A stretch of 64,000 nucleotides of DNA from Lumbricus terrestris (taxonomy: Eukaryota; Annelida; Clitellata; Crassiclitellata; Lumbricidae). Positions 58,033 to 64,000 of the stretch are shown piece after piece. The position numbers and the translations under genes were made by a program. The stretch is from positions 44,393,452-44,457,451 of the forward strand of contig OX457039.1 of NCBI GenBank assembly GCA_949752735.1, given 5' to 3'. The number at the start of each line of letters is the position of its first letter. The first letter of the stretch is position 1. The notes beneath the pieces are model-generated. The model ran no database searches and was not told where the DNA came from. It worked only from the letters and a program-made list of their open reading frames with translations.

Positions 58033-60312
58033 ATGGCGTCTTCTGGGGACGGTAGTCTTCTTGAGTGGGATGAAATAGTGGATTTGCCGGTAGAGGAGTT
58101 GAGGCAATATTGTGCGACGTTGGGTGAGGACGTTAAAGGGTTAACGAAAGCTCAATTACTGAAGTTGGCGAAGAGGGCTTTGTCGCCTAAACATGGAAGT
58201 GAGGAATGGAAACTTAAGGCGCAAGCGAAGAGAGAAGCATTAGAAATGGAGCGTCTGAAATTTAAGGAGGACCGTGAATTTGCATGGGAAGTAGAAAAAG
58301 AGAAAATGAGAATGGCAGCTGAAGACGAGAAAGAGAAAATGAGAATGGCAGCTGAAGACGAGAAAGAGAGAATGAGAATGGCAGCTGAGGCAGAGGAGAA
58401 GAAACTGCTTAGGGCAGCTGAAAACGAAAAAGAGAAAATGAAAATGGCGGCTGAGGCCGAAGAGACGAAAAGGAGATTTGACATAGAGGAGAAAAGGATG
58501 AATATGGACCTTGAAATGAGGAGAATGGAGTTAGGAGGTGTTGCAGAACGACCTGTGACAGACCGACCTGTGCAGAACAAGGAGGATTTTCGTTTTGGGG
58601 CGGCAATGAAATTTGTTCCTAAATTTGACCCCTCGGATATTGAACATTATTTTGCGGCATTTGAGCAGGCAATGGCTTTGCATAATGTTCCGATAGAGAA
58701 ATGGTCATCCCTTCTGCAGCCACAACTGTCGGGAAAGGCGGCAAAAGTTTTTGCGTCTTTGTCTTTGGAAAATTGTGTGAATTATGATTTGGTGAAAAGT
58801 ACGCTCCTTACAGCATATGAAAGGATACCTGAGTTCTATCGGAAGAAATTTAGGGGGTTGCGTAAAGAACCACGGGAGACTTATGCGAATTATGCGTATC
58901 GTCTTCAGATACCTTTTCAGCGTTGGGTCGAGGGTACAAATTCGTGGGATGATTTGGCTAAATTTAAAGAAGTAGTACAGATGGAGCAATTTGTACAAGC
59001 GTTACCGCTGGAGGTACACAGATGGCTTTTGGACAAGAGTCCTGAAACTGTAGCGAGTGCTGCACGTATGGCAGATGAATATGCTGTTTTGTATAAACAG
59101 GGGCCGAGTAATTATGCTGGGGGATTCCACAGGGATTTTTCTGAGCGTACAAATCGTTTCTCATCTGATGATAGTGAGAAGAAAGAGGTGTGGGAGCGTC
59201 AGGGCTCAGGGCACAGTGGAGGTGTGCGCCAAGATTCGAAATGGGGTAAACGTTCGCCTCCAAGAGGGAGGTATGGGTTTAAGAAGCCTTTTCGAAAATA
59301 TGATAATGAGGATGAATTTGGGGAACAGGTCACGTGCGGCTTCTGTCGAGCCCCTGGGCACGTTAAGGCCCAATGTTTTAAATTGAAACGTAAGGAGGGG
59401 CCGGAAATTGAAAATTGGAGGGGTCAGAAACCTGTTGGTTTGGTACAAACTTTGTCGGCACCTGTTAAGGAACAGAGTTTTCAGAAGCCTATTGAAAATG
59501 TAGATAAAATGTATGCTCCTTTCTGTGTGACTGGGTGTGTCATTAATGAGTTGAGTGAACGAAAGGAGGTCGTGGTGCTTCGGGATTCGGGAGCCTTGCA
59601 GTCTATGATTAGCGCTGAATGGTTGACTGAACGTGATTATGTACACCTAAATCAAACACGACTTCTGCGTGGTATTTCTGGTACGATTGTGGAGTGCCCT
59701 CTTGTGAGAGTGAATGTGGAGTGTGCATTTGTAAAAGGTGAAATTTTGTGCTGTGTGATGAAGTCTCTGCCAATGAATGCTATTTCTGTAGTGATTGGAA
59801 ATGATGTAGCGTTAGCAGGTGAAGTTGTTGATGTAGCCATTACGACAAGGGCTAGAGCTCGGCAGTATGCAGCAGAACGCAGTGAGACAGAGACAGAGAC
59901 GGCTGTGTGCAATGAACCGACGCGCGTGGAGACGACGAGTCTGGGTCATAGTACAGAGTCGGCCGACGGTGCATTAATGACCGGTGATTTAGTGGAGGCA
60001 TTAAATGACTCAGAGCTTTTAGAGACAGGTGATTTAGGCCTGGCTGATTTATTTGCTGTGAATGAATGTGTTGACGCCGACTGGACAGATATCTGTGTTC
60101 CAAGAGCTGAATTTATAATGAGGCAAAGAAACTGCGGGGATTTGGCTCCAATGTTTGCACTGGCGGAGAATAAGTCGACGGTCGATAGTGGTGTACAACC
60201 GTATACGTTGGTCGATGGTGTGTTGGTGCGAAGGTGGGACAATAAATTAACGCCATGTGGGATGGGTGTGTCTCAAGTTGTTGTGCCACTTAATTTGCGA
60301 AGGAAATTGTAG
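58033..60312 (+). CDS. retrotransposon Gag-protease polyprotein part
   Basis: 759 codons from the ATG at 58033 to TAG at 60310-60312. Residues about 16-50 (LPVEELRQYC...GLTKAQLLKLAKR) look like a SAP-type helix-turn-helix. About 60-175 is a charged coiled coil built from repeated EKEKMRMAAED units. About 199-355 is the capsid-like part, ending in a SCAN-like segment (YRKKFRGLRK ... MEQFVQALPLEVHRWLLDK). A CCHC zinc knuckle follows at residues 435-448 (C-x2-C-x4-H-x4-C) and a retropepsin active site DSG at 518-520. The frame continues into the start of integrase (VVVPLNLRRKL) before the stop, so the stop falls inside a domain rather than between gag and pol. It is more likely a disabling mutation than a programmed readthrough site. 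Confidence 0.88.
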   Translation: MASSGDGSLLEWDEIVDLPVEELRQYCATLGEDVKGLTKAQLLKLAKRALSPKHGSEEWKLKAQAKREALEMERLKFKEDREFAWEVEKEKMRMAAEDEKEKMRMAAEDEKERMRMAAEAEEKKLLRAAENEKEKMKMAAEAEETKRRFDIEEKRMNMDLEMRRMELGGVAERPVTDRPVQNKEDFRFGAAMKFVPKFDPSDIEHYFAAFEQAMALHNVPIEKWSSLLQPQLSGKAAKVFASLSLENCVNYDLVKSTLLTAYERIPEFYRKKFRGLRKEPRETYANYAYRLQIPFQRWVEGTNSWDDLAKFKEVVQMEQFVQALPLEVHRWLLDKSPETVASAARMADEYAVLYKQGPSNYAGGFHRDFSERTNRFSSDDSEKKEVWERQGSGHSGGVRQDSKWGKRSPPRGRYGFKKPFRKYDNEDEFGEQVTCGFCRAPGHVKAQCFKLKRKEGPEIENWRGQKPVGLVQTLSAPVKEQSFQKPIENVDKMYAPFCVTGCVINELSERKEVVVLRDSGALQSMISAEWLTERDYVHLNQTRLLRGISGTIVECPLVRVNVECAFVKGEILCCVMKSLPMNAISVVIGNDVALAGEVVDVAITTRARARQYAAERSETETETAVCNEPTRVETTSLGHSTESADGALMTGDLVEALNDSELLETGDLGLADLFAVNECVDADWTDICVPRAEFIMRQRNCGDLAPMFALAENKSTVDSGVQPYTLVDGVLVRRWDNKLTPCGMGVSQVVVPLNLRRKL

Positions 60313-62928
60313 CACGTTGCACATGACATTCCTGCTTCGGGTCATCTGGGAACACAGAAGACATTGGACAGACTGTTGAAACATTTTTGGTGGCCAATGG
60401 TCAATAAGGATGTACGTGAGTATTGTCGGTCGTGTGATGTTTGTCAGCGGTTGGGTAAAGGTAAAAGGAATTATAGAGCGCCTATGGTCAGTGTGCCTGT
60501 TATGCAAGCAGTGTTTGACAGAATTGCCATAGATATCGTGGGTCCCTTGAGTGTTTGTGATGTTACGGGGAATAGATTTATTCTGACTGTAATTGACTGG
60601 GCGTCGCATTTCCCATTTGCGTTTCCGTTGAAGACTCATACGGCGCATGATGTGGCTAAATGTTTGTGTGAGTGGTTTACGATGTTCGGCTTTCCGAAAG
60701 AATTACTTTCTGACTGTGGTAGTGAGTTCATGTCTGAGTTGATGCAAGTGTTTGTGCATGAATGTGGTGTTGTACAACTGAAGACTAGTCCTTACAGACC
60801 GCAATCTAACGGAATGTGCGAGCGTTTTCATCGTACGTTGAAGGATATGTTGAAGGCAATGGCTGAAACGTATCCGGGTTCTTGGGATACCATGCTGCCT
60901 TGGATTTTGTTTGCGTACAGAGAGGTGCCTGTACAGGGTACGGGGTTTTCTGCCTTTGACTTGATGTATGGTAGAGATGTTCGGGGCATGCTTCAATTGA
61001 TGAAAGAGGCATGGTTGTCTAAAGATGTTGCGAATGAAGTGGCTGGAAAGAGTGTCATTGAGTATGTTTTGCAATTACGTGAACGTATGCGTGTGGCGTT
61101 GAGCATGGCAGGTGAAAATGCTGTTCTTGCTAAATCTAAATCAAAGCAACATTATGATAAGAATTCGAAGGCTGTGACTTTTGAAGAAGGTGAAAAGGTA
61201 CTGTTGTTGATTCCTTTGGTTGGTAAACCTTTGCAGGCTAAATATTGTGGTCCTTATGTGGTGTTGCGTCGTCTTGGTCCGGTTGATTATTTAGTATGTA
61301 CGCCGGATAGAAGGAAAACGGAACGAGTGGTACATGTGAATCTTATGAAGCGGTATGTGGATCGTGCGGATGTGTTGCATGATGTACCGGAAGTGGATGT
61401 TGTTGCTTCTGTGTTGTTGGTGAATGATGTGAAGTTGAATGAGGTGACTTTGGAGGATAAAGTGTTACAATGTGAGGTGTCTGCTGAATGTCGTGATGAA
61501 TTGCGTGATGTTCTGCATGACTTTGCACATGTGTTTAGTACGATGCCGGGTAAAACTGTTATGGTGTCACATAGGATTGAATTAGTTGAAGGTGCTCGTC
61601 CTGTTCGACAATCGCCTTATAGATTAAATCCAGAACGGATGGCTAAAGTGGAGAAAGAGGTGGAACAGTTGTTGAAGGCTGGGATTATTGAGGAATCTGA
61701 AAGTCCTTGGGCGGCTCCGATCGTTATGGTTCCTAAGCCAAATGGTACGGATCGCTTATGTTCAGATTTCCGGAAACTGAATGGTTTGACTCAGGCGGAT
61801 CCTTTTCCTATGCCCCGGGTGGAGGTCTTAATTGATCGTCTTGGGAAGTCACGGTTTCTGACGAAGTTGGATATGACGAAAGGGTACTGGCAGATTCCAA
61901 TGCATCCTGATTCAGTCCCGTTGACTGCTTTTGTAACCCCGAAGGGTCATTATCAGTGGAAGTTCATGAGCTTTGGATTGAAAAATGCTCCAGCTTCGTT
62001 TTCTAGGTTGATTACGAAAGTGTTGAATGGATTGGATGATTGTTGTGATGCATATCTGGATGATATAATTATTTTCAGTTTGGAATGGTCTGATCATTTG
62101 GTACACTTGCGTAAGGTGTTAAATCGGATTGCGGATGCATGTTTGACGTTGAACTTGGAAAAATGTGTATTTGCGAATGCGGAGGTGGATTTTTTGGGTC
62201 ATCACATTGGTGTTGATGGTGTGCAGCCAAGGGTGAAAAAGGTGGAAGCGGTGTTACGTTTTCCTAGGCCGGGAAATAAGAAGCAAGTGCAATCGTTCTT
62301 AGGCCTTGCGGGGTATTATAAGCGATATTTACCTCACTATTCTGACATTGTTTTGCCGCTGACGGCGTTAACGAAGAAAGGAATTCCTTTTAAATGGAAT
62401 GAGGAAGCGGAGATTGCTTTTCTTGATCTGAAATCTCGTCTGGCTTCTAGACCTATTCTTAGACCTCCTGATTTTGATAAACAGTTTTGTGTTGGTGTTG
62501 ACGCATCTCAATTCTGTGTGGGAGCCTGTTTGTTCCAGGTGCACGATGGACTGGAACACCCGATCTGTTTCATCAGCCGGAAGCTTCTGACGCATGAAGT
62601 TCGGTACTCGACGATTGAAAAGGAGGCGTTGGCTTTGATGGTCGCGCTACGAGCCTTCAGTGTATACTTTGGGTCGACACTCGTCCTTGTATACACCGAC
62701 CACAAACCTCTGCAGTTCATACATCAGATGGCAAATAAAAACATGAAACTGTTGCGATGGAGTCTGGAGCTGGAACAGTTCAATCTCGACATCAGGCATC
62801 GGCCTGGCAGGTTGAACGTCCTGCCGGACATTCTCAGTCGTCCGTCGGAGTTACGGGGTTGGGACCCTGTTGAGGCAACGTCAATGTGTCTTGGCAGTGG
62901 TTCTGACTTCGACGTCTTCAGGGCGTGA
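60313..62928 (+). CDS. retrotransposon integrase - reverse transcriptase - RNase H
   Basis: Same frame as the preceding ORF, open for 871 codons after the TAG. The integrase zinc finger uses His codons at 60322 and 60343 and the CxxC near 60433-60444. The catalytic triad is D (60532), D (60712) and E (60820), with 35 residues between the second and third, the DD35E spacing. A GPY/F-type motif (KYCGPYVVLRRLG) follows near 61240. Reverse transcriptase has LDMTKGYW (61867) and the YLDD box (62053-62064). RNase H has acidic residues at 62500 (VDAS), 62623 (EKEA), 62698 (TDHKP) and 62827 (LPDILSR). All expected catalytic residues are present. The protein would be made by cleavage of one Gag-Pol chain; the stop before it should block or sharply limit expression. 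Confidence 0.9.
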   Translation, partial: HVAHDIPASGHLGTQKTLDRLLKHFWWPMVNKDVREYCRSCDVCQRLGKGKRNYRAPMVSVPVMQAVFDRIAIDIVGPLSVCDVTGNRFILTVIDWASHFPFAFPLKTHTAHDVAKCLCEWFTMFGFPKELLSDCGSEFMSELMQVFVHECGVVQLKTSPYRPQSNGMCERFHRTLKDMLKAMAETYPGSWDTMLPWILFAYREVPVQGTGFSAFDLMYGRDVRGMLQLMKEAWLSKDVANEVAGKSVIEYVLQLRERMRVALSMAGENAVLAKSKSKQHYDKNSKAVTFEEGEKVLLLIPLVGKPLQAKYCGPYVVLRRLGPVDYLVCTPDRRKTERVVHVNLMKRYVDRADVLHDVPEVDVVASVLLVNDVKLNEVTLEDKVLQCEVSAECRDELRDVLHDFAHVFSTMPGKTVMVSHRIELVEGARPVRQSPYRLNPERMAKVEKEVEQLLKAGIIEESESPWAAPIVMVPKPNGTDRLCSDFRKLNGLTQADPFPMPRVEVLIDRLGKSRFLTKLDMTKGYWQIPMHPDSVPLTAFVTPKGHYQWKFMSFGLKNAPASFSRLITKVLNGLDDCCDAYLDDIIIFSLEWSDHLVHLRKVLNRIADACLTLNLEKCVFANAEVDFLGHHIGVDGVQPRVKKVEAVLRFPRPGNKKQVQSFLGLAGYYKRYLPHYSDIVLPLTALTKKGIPFKWNEEAEIAFLDLKSRLASRPILRPPDFDKQFCVGVDASQFCVGACLFQVHDGLEHPICFISRKLLTHEVRYSTIEKEALALMVALRAFSVYFGSTLVLVYTDHKPLQFIHQMANKNMKLLRWSLELEQFNLDIRHRPGRLNVLPDILSRPSELRGWDPVEATSMCLGSGSDFDVFRA

Positions 62929-62991
62929 CAGAGACGCTCTCTGTTGCGTTCTTCGTCTTCCAGGAACTGCGTGTGCATTCGTCAGTCATGT

Positions 62992-63083
62992 GAATTCTGT
63001 CAATGGAAATTTTCTGTCAGTACAAAGATTGTCATGGGAATTCTGTCAATGGAAATTTTCTGTCAGTACAAAGATTGTCATGG
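62992..63083 (+). repeat. 46-bp direct tandem duplication
   Basis: Two adjacent identical-looking copies (62992-63037 and 63038-63083) beginning GAATTCTGTCAATGGAAATT, just downstream of the pol stop. Confidence 0.9.
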
Positions 63084-63321
63084 AACTTCTGAAATGGAAT
63101 TGCGTACGATGAACACTTCAGTGAGTGTCATGAGTGCGGTGGTCAGACACTTTCCAGAAAAAGTGGTGGAATCTTCAAAGGTGTTGGGGGTTCTTGTTGG
63201 GGGTTGGTTTCTGTTGTCATGTGAAGTCGTTGCTTATTATGTTAGTTTAGGATGGCTTTGGCCAATGACATTGTACAATTTGGATCATTTTTGATACACG
63301 ATTTGTGTCCAAATTTATTTT

Positions 63322-63407
63322 TTCGTATAATTGTATGAACTCTCAGTTGATTCGTATAATTGTTGGAACTCTCATTTGATTCGTATAATTGTTTGAACTC
63401 TCAGTTA
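63322..63407 (+). repeat. 29-bp tandem repeat, three units
   Basis: Units start at 63322, 63351 and 63380 (TTCGTATAATTGT...GAACTCTCA) and differ at one or two positions. Confidence 0.9.
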
Positions 63408-63570
63408 TATGATGCATTAATTTTAGTGTTGCGCTGCATTAGTTGTTGCGGAATTGCTGAGTACGTTAACTTGTACTGGTATAGTACTTAGTGATTCTTG
63501 ATGTTGTGGACTGTTAGGTGTAGCGCTTTCTGCTATATTTCGTCGTCCCCTCAGGACTCCTCATGCTGTT

Positions 63571-63580
63571 GGGTGGGGGA
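63571..63580 (+). other. polypurine tract
   Basis: GGGTGGGGGA directly before the 3' LTR (two bases upstream), interrupted by one T. Expected primer for plus-strand DNA synthesis. Confidence 0.6.
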
Positions 63581-63582
63581 TA

Positions 63583-64000
63583 TGTGGCCATTAGCCCTTC
63601 TGATCTTCCGTACTCTCTCTCTCTGCCTTGGCACGTGGGTGTAGGAAGGAGTGGCACTGTCTATTTAAGGAACGGTGACCGTGGGTCTTGACGGCAGTTG
63701 TGGTATTTTGCTGAGCGTGTTACGTCCCTCGCTGTTATGCGAGTTAACCTGCGGGTTCATCTTCTACGTCGCCTTCTTCACCCCGTTGGTGGTCTGGCCG
63801 TTCATCCGTCTTCCTTGGCTTCGTTAGCCGTGCTGTCGTGTGTGTCTTCCGTGCTTCGACCTCTGGTCTGTTCGTCTTCGTATCTACTGGACGGTAACGC
63901 TGTTAATTCGCTGTAAATATTGCTCTATTGAATAAATCGAAGTTTATTATACCAAAGTGGGACCTAATCGTTGATAGTCATACCCTTAGCGGCCATTGAA
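63583..64000 (+). repeat. 3' LTR, truncated by the window end
   Basis: 418 bp matching 57332-57749 at a constant offset of 6251 with no difference found by eye. By comparison with the 5' LTR it should end at about 64009. Confidence 0.92.

Larger units (their letters stand above)
57332..64000 (+). mobile_element. Gmr1-like Ty3/Gypsy LTR retrotransposon (3' LTR cut by window end)
   Basis: Order seen: 5' LTR 57332-57758, primer site 57761, gag-protease 58033-60312, integrase then reverse transcriptase and RNase H 60313-62928, a 650-bp 3' non-coding part with tandem repeats, purine tract 63571-63580, 3' LTR from 63583. The core enzymes are Ty3/Gypsy-like, but integrase precedes reverse transcriptase, the Copia-type order known for Gmr1-like elements. 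No envelope gene or chromodomain is visible. The two LTRs look identical over the 418 bp that can be compared, so insertion was recent. One in-frame TAG at 60310-60312 splits the otherwise continuous 1631-codon frame. The 3' target-site copy is outside the window. Confidence 0.92.

Noticed and set aside
63322..63407. CRISPR-like regular spacing of repeats
   Set aside because: Units are directly adjacent with no spacers and lie in a eukaryotic LTR element.

Overview
The window looks like nuclear DNA of a non-vertebrate animal, most likely a marine invertebrate. The sequence is AT-rich. Genes are split into short exons with GT-AG introns, intergenic space is moderate, and many DNA transposons, LINE relics and tRNA-type SINEs are present. 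Five conserved metazoan loci can be read, all on the minus strand, plus the last exons of an unidentified plus-strand gene at the left edge. A Gmr1-type LTR retrotransposon, a group first described in deuterostomes, hints at a deuterostome. I cannot name the species.

Layout: 1-211, 3' end of an unidentified plus-strand gene. 780-4472, complete five-exon tektin-2 (axonemal microtubule protein). 4473-11650, intergenic with SINEs, a LINE relic and a hAT element carrying a perfect 8-bp target duplication. 11651-20167, complete eight-exon CRK adapter (SH2-SH3-SH3). 20168-25972, repeats including a LINE reverse transcriptase fragment and a small transposon built from hairpin units. 25973-27493, a one-exon Dishevelled-like ORF with PDZ and DEP domains but no DIX domain. 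27494-35093, a 2.7-kb transposon with long inverted repeats (itself hit by a hAT element) and a short broken copy of the Dishevelled-like gene. 35094-49007, complete fifteen-exon RIC8 (G-alpha chaperone/exchange factor), with many hAT-type elements in its introns. 49008-52204, LINE and hAT debris. 52205-56762, the seven 3' exons of RFWD3 (WD-repeat half). 57332-64000, a nearly complete LTR retrotransposon on the plus strand, cut by the window end in its 3' LTR.

The host genes do not form a pathway cluster; each is a conserved single-copy type gene and neighbours look unrelated. The accessory content is the notable part: at least seven hAT-like insertions with recognisable 8-bp target duplications, two nested insertions, a mariner copy inside another transposon, and an LTR element whose integrase lies before the reverse transcriptase and whose LTRs look identical, indicating recent activity. 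The missing N-terminal RING exons of RFWD3 are inferred to lie beyond the right edge, which would place the LTR element inside an RFWD3 intron in opposite orientation.
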